A program made the translations under genes and the position numbers. Below, piece by piece: positions 7,225 through 13,841 of a stretch of 13,841 nt of DNA. The stretch covers positions 1 to 13,841 of the forward strand of contig JAEYXG010000160.1 of the NCBI GenBank assembly GCA_023428585.1. Direction: 5' to 3'. Source of the stretch: Bacteroidota bacterium. GTDB taxonomy: Bacteria; Bacteroidota; Bacteroidia; Bacteroidales; Lentimicrobiaceae. Below the pieces are notes generated by a model. It searched no databases. It was not told where the DNA came from and worked only from the letters and a program-made list of their open reading frames with translations. The number at the start of each line of letters is the position of its first letter. Position 1 is the first letter of the stretch.

Positions 7225-7677
7225 TTATTTAATTATTTGCCCGGTATGGTTTTTAGTGTCAACTTTATCAATTACTTCGGTAATTAACAAGTCCTCATTC
7301 AATACGAATGTGGTTCTGTTAATTCCATCGTACTCTCTGCCCATGAATTTCTTACGCCCCCAAACACCGAACAGTTTAGCTATACTTTTATCGGTATCAG
7401 AGATTAATGGGAATGGAAGATTGTATTTTTCAGCGAATTTCAGGTGTGATTTGGTGTTATCAGGGCTTATTCCAATTACATTGTAGTTGTTTTGAAGCAG
7501 AGTCTGGTAATTATCACGCAAATTGCATGCTTGAGCCGTACATCCCGGGGTCATATCCTTTGGATAAAAATAAATTACCGTTTTCTTTCCCTTCAGGGTT
7601 TCTGAATTAATGGGATTACCCTTATGGTCAATAGTACTGAACTCAGGTAGTTTGTCACCTTCCTTTAAATTGCTCAT
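7225..7677 (-). CDS. bcp: Thioredoxin-dependent peroxiredoxin, BCP/PrxQ type
   Basis: The 150-residue protein has the thioredoxin fold of BCP/PrxQ peroxiredoxins, which reduce hydroperoxides in the cytoplasm using thioredoxin. The active site reads DMTPGCTAQAC. The peroxidatic Cys is C46 and the resolving Cys is C51 (CxxxxC, the atypical 2-Cys BCP arrangement). Other family marks are FYPKDMTPGCT, a GISPD segment, SDTDKSIAKLFGVWG and a late RTTFVLNED strand. Length is normal. The gene starts 19 bases after nth ends and has no recognised promoter of its own, so it is likely co-transcribed with nth. Expression together with a repair enzyme would suit oxidative stress, but that is inference. Confidence 0.93.
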   Translation of the reverse strand: MSNLKEGDKLPEFSTIDHKGNPINSETLKGKKTVIYFYPKDMTPGCTAQACNLRDNYQTLLQNNYNVIGISPDNTKSHLKFAEKYNLPFPLISDTDKSIAKLFGVWGRKKFMGREYDGINRTTFVLNEDLLITEVIDKVDTKNHTGQIIK

Positions 7678-7696
7678 GATTATTTAATATTGATGG

Positions 7697-8362
7697 TTAG
7701 ACTTTTATTTTTAAACTGATCTTCTGATAAAATTTACATAATGGCTTTAAACCACATTCAGGGCATTTTGGTTTACGGGCAATACAAATATATCGGCCAT
7801 GTAAAATTAACCAATGATGAGCAATATTAAGCCTGTTTTCAGGAATAAACTTAACAAGTTGTTGTTCTGTTGCAAGTGGAGTCCTGGCCTGATAGGTCAG
7901 GCCAATACGGGCAGCAACACGATGCACATGTGTATCAACTGCCATGGCTGGTATTTCAAAAGCAACCGATGCAATTACATTGGCGGTTTTTCTGCCAACT
8001 CCCGGTAGTTTCTGTAATTCATTTATATCGTTTGGTATTACACCATTGAAATCATTTACCAGCATCCTTGCCATGCCCATCAAATGCTTGGTTTTATTAT
8101 TGGGATAGGAACATGACTTGATTATCTCAAAAACATCTTCTTCCTTCCCATCGGCAAGTGATGCAACATCAGGGAACTTCTTGAAGAATTCCGGTGTAAT
8201 AATATTTACCCGTTTGTCAGTACATTGGGCAGAGAGTATTACTGCAACCATTAGTTCATAGGGATTGTGATAGTGAAGTTCCGTCTCGGCAATGGGCATA
8301 TTTTGCTCAAACCATTCAATAACTTCTTTAAAACGCTGTGGTCGTGTAATCCTACTTTTCAT
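7697..8362 (-). CDS. nth: Endonuclease III, base-excision repair glycosylase/AP lyase
   Basis: The 221-residue enzyme removes oxidised pyrimidines and cuts the abasic site. The helix-hairpin-helix is LPGVGRKTA at 119-127, with catalytic Lys125 (Lys120 of the E. coli enzyme). The catalytic Asp is D143 in VDTHVHR. The four cysteines of the [4Fe-4S] cluster are C193, C200, C203 and C209, in the spacing C-x6-C-x2-C-x5-C. All diagnostic residues are present and the length is typical. A TAAATTTG box is just upstream of the ATG at 8362. It forms a probable two-gene transcript with the peroxiredoxin. Confidence 0.96.
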   Translation of the reverse strand: MKSRITRPQRFKEVIEWFEQNMPIAETELHYHNPYELMVAVILSAQCTDKRVNIITPEFFKKFPDVASLADGKEEDVFEIIKSCSYPNNKTKHLMGMARMLVNDFNGVIPNDINELQKLPGVGRKTANVIASVAFEIPAMAVDTHVHRVAARIGLTYQARTPLATEQQLVKFIPENRLNIAHHWLILHGRYICIARKPKCPECGLKPLCKFYQKISLKIKV

Positions 8363-8379
8363 TACTCAAACTGTATGAA

Positions 8380-8387
8380 CAAATTTA
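8380..8387 (-). promoter_or_regulatory. -7 promoter box of nth-bcp
   Basis: TAAATTTG on the minus strand, 17 bases before the nth ATG, matches TAnnTTTG. A start near 8374 would leave a leader of about 12 bases. The -33 element is not obvious. Confidence 0.45.
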
Positions 8388-8444
8388 AGTTAATCTGACT
8401 ATCGGTACTTGTGCTGTGATACTGGAATCTGCTACATAAGCAGG

Positions 8445-8960
8445 TTAGGCTGTTGAATTATGCAGAAAATGAAGTGCATATAAAGATTTGGTAAGAGCAG
8501 GGCCCCAATGGTCAGGAAAGTTTATGCAAATTTCATGAATTGCATTTTCTTTGGCGTCAATCGTATTTTTCTGATATAGCATAACGAAATCCTTCATATC
8601 CTGGTAACAATCAGCTATGCACTCGGCAATACTTGATTTTTCTGCTTCAGTATCTTCGTTATGCGGGTCTGAACACAACCAAAAATGATCATCAGGATAG
8701 AGTTTATTCCTTATTGTGTTAAATATAGTCTCCCATTCTTCCTCTAGTACAAAGCGCTCATTCAATTCCGGGTTCTCGGGAATGACCTCTTTTACCAGTG
8801 ATCCTTTTAGGTATAATAAAGGTATAATCCGCTTATAATACGTAATAATATCTTCCTTTGAATACTCATCAACTTTTTGAGTAAATAAACAAAATTCATT
8901 GGCCACAGTTAAAAATTCAAGGACCTGTTTTGTATAGACCGGGTTGTTGGGATTCTCCAC
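8445..8960 (-). CDS. DUF5063-like protein, function unknown
   Basis: The open frame begins with a TTG at 8981, but that codon sits inside a TAAATTTG promoter box, so translation must start downstream. The first usable codon is the GTG at 8960, which gives a 171-residue protein beginning M-E-N-P-N-N-P-V-Y. There is no ATG near the N-terminus. The sequence is acidic and helical, with FLTVANEFC near residues 17-25, a YYKRIIPLLYLKGSL segment, an EEEWETIF stretch and a late FPDHWGPALTKSLYALH. This resembles DUF5063 proteins that are widespread in Bacteroidetes; I judge this from memory of the family. No signal peptide, membrane segment or catalytic motif is visible. It seems to be a separate transcription unit. 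The exact start is uncertain. Confidence 0.7.
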   Translation of the reverse strand: MENPNNPVYTKQVLEFLTVANEFCLFTQKVDEYSKEDIITYYKRIIPLLYLKGSLVKEVIPENPELNERFVLEEEWETIFNTIRNKLYPDDHFWLCSDPHNEDTEAEKSSIAECIADCYQDMKDFVMLYQKNTIDAKENAIHEICINFPDHWGPALTKSLYALHFLHNSTA

Positions 8961-8978
8961 TTTTATTGGTTTGGTAAG

Positions 8979-8986
8979 CAAATTTA
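8979..8986 (-). promoter_or_regulatory. -7 promoter box of the DUF5063-like gene
   Basis: TAAATTTG on the minus strand matches TAnnTTTG. A transcript would start near 8973, which rules out the TTG at 8981 as a start codon and favours the GTG at 8960. No -33 TTG is found at the usual spacing, so the call is tentative. Confidence 0.4.
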
Positions 8987-9027
8987 GTTATTATTGTCAA
9001 ATATGGAATGAAATCAGGATGTTTAGT

Positions 9028-10932
9028 TTATCTATAAAGGATTAAGTCGGGTTTGTCAATTAAATATCGTTCAAGTCCCGTAGGGGGCAAACCTGAAAAC
9101 AGGAATTCAAAGACAGAAATATTCTCAGGTGCTACCGGATGCCAGGAGAGTGATATCTGGAATGTAGACAGCACCAGGTTTTCATTTTTCAGCCTGATGC
9201 CTATTCCCAATGCCGGATATATACGTTGTTGCATGAAATTCTGATGTTTATATGCAATCATCGCCGCTTCGGCAAAACCAAAAGGAGCAAAACGGAATCC
9301 CAAGAAATAATGAGGGGTGAAGATCACTGATTCCACCCTGCCTCTAAGGCGTTTGTTGCCAAGTATTTCATACTTGTTGAAGAGATTGCCGGAGTTGCCA
9401 TCATTTATTGAAATTGTTGATGTGGTGAGAAAGTCTAGTCCTGTGGTATAACCTAAGGTCAAAAAGTTTCTAATGCTATGTTTTCCTGCAGTTAGCAGAG
9501 GAGAAATTACTTTGACGGTTGTTTTCATCACCCCTTGGTCAAGAAATCTGTTCTCTGCAAAGTACCCGCCTATCTGAAAGTCGATACCAAACAATCCGGC
9601 ATTTCGTATAGGTTTCAAAAAATCAAGTTTAAGTGCAGTGTAAAATCTTTGTTGCAACTCTGTAAACTCCCAACCGGCTACAATTTCGGCATGATGACCA
9701 TAGGGAATATCTTCTGTACGGCCATATCCATAAAGCATATTGGTTCTATAGTATTCACTGCGCAAAATATTGAAACCAAGCAAGATCCTGGTTGTATTCA
9801 GCATGGGTGGACCTTTGAGCAAAGAAAAGTCAGGTGTCTGAAAATAATCAAGCTGGTAGAACCTGCCTGTAAAGGCTACCTGCTGTCTTCTTGAGGAAAT
9901 ATCCCGCAATCTTTGAGTAACAAGTGCATAGCCTCCCCAAATGTCAAATAAGCGATGACTATTTTCAAATCTATCGTATCTTATGTTGTCAAATAGCCAC
10001 GATTGGTTATATGAGAGATTTAATCCACCTGCAAGTTTTACTTCCGGAGTCAAAAAGGGCCGTGAAATATCAATTCCAAAACTTCTCCTTATTGGTGTAT
10101 TTGCCCAGAACATGGTAAAATCAAGAAAATTATGCCTTATATTTCTAATTATATAGGCGCCTTCGCCCAGATAGAATGATGGGCTATATTTATTGTCATA
10201 GCCAATTGACTGCCCGAATTGATGGCCTAAGCCGAAGATATTGCGGTTATATATCCGGAGTGATCCATTATTCAAGGAGTTGATTTTAACATCAGCCCCA
10301 ATAGGGAAAACATCTTTAACGACCAGAATAACATCAACAGTATCCCTGTTGATCGGATCAATGATGAAACGGGCATCTTCAAATATCGGTGCATTTCGGA
10401 TAATACGTTCATTATCTGAAACTAAAACCGGGTCAAACCGATCACCCTCTTTAAAAAGCAGATAATTTTTTATAACAGCATCAGTAGTTGGGAAGTGAAT
10501 GCCATTAAGAGTTTTTATGATCCCTCTCTTTTCTATTTGAATAGTATCATAGATGGAGCTGCCAAAAATATCGATCTTTATTATCCTTACTGATCTGATT
10601 ATTTTATTGCGAAAAGACTTAAACTGAGCATTTGCAGGCAGGTTGTTGATCTTTAAATTCTCAGCTGTTTGTGGTTTTCTAAAGATTAAGGGGTATAGCT
10701 GCTTATATATATATCCACTATCAGCTTTTCTTTTAATTCTGGAATAGAAATCATCGGAAGCATTAATTCTTTTTAGAAGCAATCTGTATTCTTTTCTTGA
10801 TAGTTCCCCATTTTGCCCATTATCAAAAGGCATGTGGATTGTATCATCAATCTGGGCATTTATTTCAAGCGTCAAACCCGGTAGGAATTGAAGACAGATC
10901 AAGATAAGAGTAATGAATGCAGCAGGTCTCAT
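9028..10932 (-). CDS. Omp85/BamA-like outer-membrane beta-barrel protein
   Basis: The 634-residue protein begins with a signal peptide (hydrophobic residues 5-20, cleavage near NAQ at 25-27). The frame continues upstream to a GTG at 11049, but that lies beyond the promoter and next to the rplS terminator, so the ATG at 10932, which is preceded by AAGGAAGG, is chosen. Residues about 112-207 look like a POTRA domain ending VILVVKDVFP. From about residue 210 the chain is rich in alternating beta-strands ending in aromatic residues, as in a barrel. LRGR at 529-532 sits where Omp85 proteins normally have the (V/I)RG(F/Y) motif. After a last strong strand (SVFEFLFS, about 606-613) there is a tail of some 20 residues ending ILYR, not the usual terminal Phe. 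It is probably an Omp85-superfamily member involved in outer-membrane protein or lipid export, distinct from the main BamA. The substrate is unknown. Confidence 0.75.
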   Translation of the reverse strand: MRPAAFITLILICLQFLPGLTLEINAQIDDTIHMPFDNGQNGELSRKEYRLLLKRINASDDFYSRIKRKADSGYIYKQLYPLIFRKPQTAENLKINNLPANAQFKSFRNKIIRSVRIIKIDIFGSSIYDTIQIEKRGIIKTLNGIHFPTTDAVIKNYLLFKEGDRFDPVLVSDNERIIRNAPIFEDARFIIDPINRDTVDVILVVKDVFPIGADVKINSLNNGSLRIYNRNIFGLGHQFGQSIGYDNKYSPSFYLGEGAYIIRNIRHNFLDFTMFWANTPIRRSFGIDISRPFLTPEVKLAGGLNLSYNQSWLFDNIRYDRFENSHRLFDIWGGYALVTQRLRDISSRRQQVAFTGRFYQLDYFQTPDFSLLKGPPMLNTTRILLGFNILRSEYYRTNMLYGYGRTEDIPYGHHAEIVAGWEFTELQQRFYTALKLDFLKPIRNAGLFGIDFQIGGYFAENRFLDQGVMKTTVKVISPLLTAGKHSIRNFLTLGYTTGLDFLTTSTISINDGNSGNLFNKYEILGNKRLRGRVESVIFTPHYFLGFRFAPFGFAEAAMIAYKHQNFMQQRIYPALGIGIRLKNENLVLSTFQISLSWHPVAPENISVFEFLFSGLPPTGLERYLIDKPDLILYR

Positions 10933-10995
10933 AGCCTTCCTTATGATGCTTTGACATGATTTCTGTGTAATGCAGCAATTGATGTACCAATATAG

Positions 10996-11003
10996 CAAAT
11001 TTA
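10996..11003 (-). promoter_or_regulatory. -7 promoter box of the Omp85-like gene
   Basis: TAAATTTG on the minus strand matches TAnnTTTG. Transcription would start near 10990, 58 bases before the ATG at 10932 and just after the rplS terminator. The gene therefore looks independent of rplS. No clear -33 element. Confidence 0.45.
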
Positions 11004-11010
11004 CACAAAT

Positions 11011-11040
11011 AAAAAGGCCCATCCCTAAAGATGGACCTTT
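11011..11040 (-). terminator. Intrinsic terminator of rplS
   Basis: An 11-base-pair stem (11013-11023 pairing with 11030-11040, one U-G wobble) with a 6-base loop lies 23 bases after the rplS stop. On the minus strand the stem runs straight into a T-rich stretch (CCTTTTTATTTG). This is a standard rho-independent terminator. Confidence 0.85.
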
Positions 11041-11063
11041 CCCCAACACTTATGAAAACAATA

Positions 11064-11420
11064 CTATACTCTCTTTTCTTTAATTCTGGCTTTTTTACCC
11101 TTAAGGTTACGGAGATAGAATATACGTGCTCTACGAACAACTCCATGTTTATTAACCTCAATTTTCTCAATAAAAGGTGAACTAATTGGGAATATTCTTT
11201 CAACGCCTGTGTTGCCTGATACTTTACGGACAGTGAAAGTTTGTGTAGCACTTTCACCTGAACGTTTCAAAACCACGCCCTGAAACTGTTGTATTCTTTC
11301 TTTATCTCCTTCTTTAATTTTATAGTGAACGGTAACGGTGTCGCCTGCTTTAAAGCTGGGGAATTCCCTGAGAACCACTGCGGTTTCCTCAACATACTTC
11401 ACTAATGCCTTCTTGCTCAT
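11064..11420 (-). CDS. rplS: 50S ribosomal protein L19
   Basis: The 118-residue protein is a full-length bL19, located at the 30S-50S interface. Its family marks are clear: FKAGDTVTVHYKIKEGDKER, QQFQGVVLKRSG, TFTVRKVSG-N-TGVERIFP, SPFIEKIEV and RRARIFYLRNLKGKKARI. The ATG at 11420 follows a leader of about 36 bases. In many bacteria rplS is the last gene of rpsP-rimM-trmD-rplS; here it is divergent from trmD across a shared 167-base control region and ends in its own terminator. Confidence 0.98.
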   Translation of the reverse strand: MSKKALVKYVEETAVVLREFPSFKAGDTVTVHYKIKEGDKERIQQFQGVVLKRSGESATQTFTVRKVSGNTGVERIFPISSPFIEKIEVNKHGVVRRARIFYLRNLKGKKARIKEKRV

Positions 11421-11461
11421 TTGATTAGGTATTTAATTATTGGCGTTTCTGAAAATGAGTG

Positions 11462-11494
11462 CAAATATACGGCAAAATATTTTTAATAAACAAA
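11462..11494 (-). promoter_or_regulatory. Promoter of rplS
   Basis: On the minus strand TTTG (11494-11491) and TATATTTG (11469-11462) are separated by 21 bases. This is close to the Bacteroidetes -33/-7 pair and to the TTTG form of the -33 element. The predicted start is near 11456. Confidence 0.65.
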
Positions 11495-11551
11495 TTGCTG
11501 ATAAAATTTATTCACTATTTATAGCCTCATTGCACGGCAAAGTTACGAGAA

Positions 11552-11583
11552 TTGTTGCTTAATCAGACATTGTTGTAAATTTG
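11552..11583 (+). promoter_or_regulatory. Promoter of trmD
   Basis: TAAATTTG at 11576-11583 matches TAnnTTTG. TTG triplets at 11552 and 11555 give spacers of 21 and 18 bases, both in the usual range. Transcription would start about 5-7 bases after the box, at or next to the ATG at 11588, so the mRNA may be leaderless or nearly so. Confidence 0.6.
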
Positions 11584-11587
11584 CACC

Positions 11588-12271
11588 ATGATGCGAATAG
11601 ATATCCTCACTATTTTTCCTGAAATGTTCGAAGGTCCGTTTAACCATTCTATCATTAAAAGAGCGGTTACAAAAGGGCATGCTGAGATCTTTATACACAA
11701 TATTCGTGATTATAGTAAAAGCAAGCACAAGAATGTTGATGATTATCCCTTCGGATTCACTTCCGGCATGGTTATGATGGTTCAGCCAATTGCTGACTGT
11801 ATTGAAAAGTTGCAATCGGAAAGAAGTTATGATGAGATCATTTTTCTCACTCCCGATGGGGAAGTCCTTAATCAACAAGTAGCCAATCAACTTAGCCTGA
11901 AGGAGAACATTATTCTCCTTTGCGGGCATTATAAGGGCGTTGATGAACGAATTAGAGAGAACTACATTACCAGGGAGATTTCAATAGGTGATTATGTCCT
12001 TTCGGGTGGTGAATTGGCTGCTGCTGTTTTAACTGACAGCTTGCTAAGGTTGATTCCCGGTGTACTTAATGATGAAACATCTGCACTATCCGACTCCTTT
12101 CAGGATGGACTGCTAAGTCCGCCGGTTTACACTCGTCCTGCTGATTATATGGGAATGAAGGTTCCTGATGTATTGCTCTCCGGAAATGAGAAAGAGGTTA
12201 AAAAATGGAATTATGAGCAGGCTCTTGGAAGAACAAAAAAAAGAAGGCCTGATCTTTTAGGCGAGTCTTGA
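11588..12271 (+). CDS. trmD: tRNA (guanine-37-N1)-methyltransferase
   Basis: The 227-residue (226 if the second ATG is used) SPOUT enzyme methylates G37 of tRNAs next to the anticodon, preventing frameshifts. Visible family marks are the start MRIDILTIFPEMFEGP, the DDYPFG loop (51-56), GMVMMVQPI (60-68), the trefoil-knot segments LTPDGE, LLCGHYKGVDERI and ISIGDYVLSGGELAA, the catalytic region LSDSFQDGLLSPPVYTRPADY (168-188) and a C-terminal helical domain ending RTKKRRPDLL. Two ATGs in a row (11588, 11591) are possible starts; most homologues begin M-R-I/x, favouring 11591. The loop after DDYPFG reads F-T-S-G where I expect a Gly-rich sequence. It is divergent from rplS. Confidence 0.97.
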   Translation: MMRIDILTIFPEMFEGPFNHSIIKRAVTKGHAEIFIHNIRDYSKSKHKNVDDYPFGFTSGMVMMVQPIADCIEKLQSERSYDEIIFLTPDGEVLNQQVANQLSLKENIILLCGHYKGVDERIRENYITREISIGDYVLSGGELAAAVLTDSLLRLIPGVLNDETSALSDSFQDGLLSPPVYTRPADYMGMKVPDVLLSGNEKEVKKWNYEQALGRTKKRRPDLLGES

Positions 12272-12325
12272 CCTATTTAAACAACTTCGCTGTTCCTTTC
12301 ATCTCATATACACATTTTATACCTC

Positions 12326-12333
12326 TATATTTG
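12326..12333 (+). promoter_or_regulatory. -7 promoter box of the SBF-like transporter gene
   Basis: TATATTTG matches TAnnTTTG and lies 16 bases before the ATG at 12350, which predicts a leader of about 10 bases. No good TTG -33 element is visible. There is no clear hairpin terminator between trmD and this box, so read-through from trmD is also possible. Confidence 0.4.
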
Positions 12334-12349
12334 CAGCTTAAAAATCGTT

Positions 12350-13318
12350 ATGCGAATCAGGCTCTTTCATATTGACTGGTTTATTCCCGCCCTTCTTGGG
12401 GCTATCTTGCTTGCCCACCTTTGGCCTGAGGGGGGTATTGGTACAGGCCCGTTTTCGGTTAAGACTCTATCGGGGATCGGTGTGTCTGTCATCTTTCTCT
12501 TATATGGCTTCCGCCTGAATTTCAGAGTCATTCTTCAAAGTATGTCCAACTGGCGGCTTCATTTGCTTGTCCAGTCAGCTACATTTCTGCTCTTCCCGTT
12601 GATTGCCATTATTGGAAGATACACTATTGGAAATGACAGCTTCCTTTGGCAGGGTATAATCTTTCTAAGTGTGATGCCTTCAACCGTGTCATCGGCTGCA
12701 GTGCTTGTATCACTCGCAAACGGGAATGTGCCTGCAGCCTTGTTCAATAGTAGTCTTTCAAGCATTATTGGTATTATTCTGCCTCCCGTGATGCTAAGTG
12801 TGCTGCAGGGTACATCGGGTGGGAGTTTTGATACAGCACAGGTGTTTATAAAACTGTTTTTCCAGATTTTGCTGCCTATCATTGTTGGAGTAATGCTAAA
12901 TCCTTTTGTGGGCAAGACAGCCATCAGGTACAAAAACTTTACCCGGTATTTTGATCAGACAGTAATCTTGTCAATTGTATACTATTCTTTTGCGAATTCC
13001 TTCTATATTAATCAATTCAAGGGATTGTCCGCATTGGATATCGGCGGGCTGATAGGCGCACTGTTGCTTATTTTTGTCTTCGTTAACCTGATTATTTACA
13101 GGGTAGCAAAGAAAACGGGAATGACAACACCCGATATTATTACCGCACTTTTCTGTGGCAGTACAAAATCATTGGTACATGGAAGTACCATGGGAAGGCT
13201 TATCTATGCCGGTAATCCTGCAGTTGGAGTAATTATCCTGCCAATTCTTGTATATCACTCTCTTCAATTGATGCTTTCAAGCATTATGGTCAACCGTTTC
13301 AAATCAGGATCTTTATAA
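12350..13318 (+). CDS. SBF-like transporter (bile acid:sodium symporter superfamily)
   Basis: The 322-residue protein has about ten hydrophobic segments and no signal peptide. It matches the SBF-like group (PF13593, typified by E. coli YfeH). The marks are a first helix in DWFIPALLGAILLAHLWP, VSVIFLLYGFRLNF, the conserved LSVMPSTVSSAAVLVSLANGN (about 107-127), AALFNSSLSSIIGIILPP after it, and a second conserved FCGSTKSLVHGSTM about residue 265-278. The two discontinuous polar segments are where this fold binds Na+ and its organic anion. The transported compound cannot be read from the sequence. The gene has its own promoter box but also follows trmD closely. Its last codons overlap the end of the convergent oxidoreductase gene by 6 bases. 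Confidence 0.88.
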   Translation: MRIRLFHIDWFIPALLGAILLAHLWPEGGIGTGPFSVKTLSGIGVSVIFLLYGFRLNFRVILQSMSNWRLHLLVQSATFLLFPLIAIIGRYTIGNDSFLWQGIIFLSVMPSTVSSAAVLVSLANGNVPAALFNSSLSSIIGIILPPVMLSVLQGTSGGSFDTAQVFIKLFFQILLPIIVGVMLNPFVGKTAIRYKNFTRYFDQTVILSIVYYSFANSFYINQFKGLSALDIGGLIGALLLIFVFVNLIIYRVAKKTGMTTPDIITALFCGSTKSLVHGSTMGRLIYAGNPAVGVIILPILVYHSLQLMLSSIMVNRFKSGSL

Positions 13319-13841
13319 GCTAACAATCACTTTTCCCTGCTGTTTGCCTGCCAGCATGAGCTTTAGCTCTTCAGGCACCTGTTCAAGGGAAACTGTCCTT
13401 GATAATTGTTTTAAATTTTCAGGTTTTAGCTTTGTCCGGATAAGATCCCAGATTTCAAGCCTTCTTTTCATGGGGGTTTCAGCTGATGCAATTCCTATCA
13501 ATCTTACCGCTCTTAGTATAAAAGGGAAAATGGAGACATTCAACTCATTGGAAATGATCATTCCACAGTTGGCAACCACCCCGCGTTCCTTTGTTGACCG
13601 TATTGCAGTGGAAAGCATGTTGCCACCTACAGTATCGAGCACAGCAGCCCATTTGCCGGCGAGAAGGGGTTTGCCTGTGGTATCAATGGCTTCTTCCCTG
13701 TTTATTACCATTTCAGCACCAAGCTGCCTGAGCCATTCGGTAGCTTCCGGTTTCCCTGATACTCCTGCAACATGATATCCTGATCTTGCCAGCATTGCAA
13801 TTGCCATGGAACCCACAGCTCCGGTTGCCCCTGTAATAAGT
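13313..13841 (-). CDS. YhdH/AcuI-type quinone oxidoreductase, C-terminal part (cut by right edge)
   Basis: The last 175 residues of a medium-chain dehydrogenase/reductase are visible; the frame is open to the edge, so the true start is outside. A GTG at 13816 is only an internal Val. The visible part begins L-I-T-G-A-T-G-A-V-G-S, the NADPH-binding Rossmann motif, followed by VSGKPEATEWLRQLGA (the 2'-phosphate-side loop), DTVGGNMLSTAI, GVVANCGM and a final KQQGKVIVSL. This pattern fits YhdH/YhfP (acrylyl-CoA reductase AcuI) proteins, which reduce activated double bonds with NADPH and, unlike zinc alcohol dehydrogenases, lack zinc. The N-terminal substrate domain is not seen, so the substrate is left open. 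The TAA stop lies within the end of the transporter gene. Confidence 0.88.
   Translation of the reverse strand, partial: LITGATGAVGSMAIAMLARSGYHVAGVSGKPEATEWLRQLGAEMVINREEAIDTTGKPLLAGKWAAVLDTVGGNMLSTAIRSTKERGVVANCGMIISNELNVSIFPFILRAVRLIGIASAETPMKRRLEIWDLIRTKLKPENLKQLSRTVSLEQVPEELKLMLAGKQQGKVIVSL

Noticed and set aside
9535..9894. Plus-strand open frame of 119 codons inside the Omp85-like gene
   Set aside because: It is the antisense shadow of a real coding region, with no family resemblance, promoter or ribosome signal.
10933..11049. 39-residue extension of the Omp85-like protein from GTG at 11049
   Set aside because: It would place the start codon beyond the rplS terminator and the gene's own -7 box, and it would bury the signal peptide that begins at the ATG 10932.
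10865..11257. Minus-strand open frame overlapping rplS and its terminator
   Set aside because: It overlaps the well-supported rplS gene in another frame and reads through the terminator hairpin; its composition does not look coding.
1..13841. Signs of a mobile element, phage or defence island
   Set aside because: No transposase, integrase, terminal inverted repeats, CRISPR-like direct repeats, tRNA or toxin-antitoxin pair was seen; gene content is core-genome-like.

Overview
The window looks like a chromosomal segment from a Bacteroidota (Bacteroidetes) bacterium. Evidence seen directly: upstream of most genes there is a TAnnTTTG box, the -7 element of the Bacteroidetes sigma factor, and there is little Shine-Dalgarno signal. 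Supporting evidence from family knowledge: a FeoA-FeoB fusion followed by a small FeoB-associated Cys-rich protein, a DUF5063-like protein, a signal peptide ending in Ala-Gln, and an Omp85-like protein of the Bacteroidetes type. The DNA is moderately AT-rich. There are no tRNA or rRNA genes, insertion sequences, CRISPR arrays or phage genes.

Layout. (1) 1-832, minus strand: the N-terminal part of a secreted, repeat-containing protein cut by the left edge. (2) 961-4508, plus strand: a ferrous-iron uptake operon made of a promoter, feoAB fusion, an M50B-type membrane metallopeptidase and a FeoB-associated Cys-rich membrane peptide. (3) 4582-4988, plus strand: a solitary HPt phosphotransfer protein with its own promoter. 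(4) 4990-11420, minus strand: TPR lipoprotein, recA, bcp-type peroxiredoxin, nth (endonuclease III), a DUF5063-like protein, an Omp85/BamA-like outer-membrane protein and rplS. Most have a separate -7 box, and recA and rplS have clear intrinsic terminators. (5) 11552-13318, plus strand: trmD, divergent from rplS, then an SBF-like (bile acid:sodium symporter superfamily) transporter. (6) 13313-13841, minus strand: the C-terminal part of a YhdH/AcuI-type quinone oxidoreductase cut by the right edge.

How the genes work together. The feo operon is the one clear multi-gene system: GTP-gated Fe(II) import plus a Cys-rich partner, with a membrane metalloprotease inserted between them whose role is not established. 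nth and bcp sit 19 bases apart and probably share a transcript; with recA downstream they make a loose DNA-repair and oxidative-defence neighbourhood. The remainder is mostly housekeeping (rplS, trmD, recA). I see no convincing wholly new system. The most worthwhile leads are the M50B gene inside the feo operon, the solitary HPt protein, the atypical Omp85 protein, and promoter boxes that reset several start codons, including a possibly leaderless trmD.
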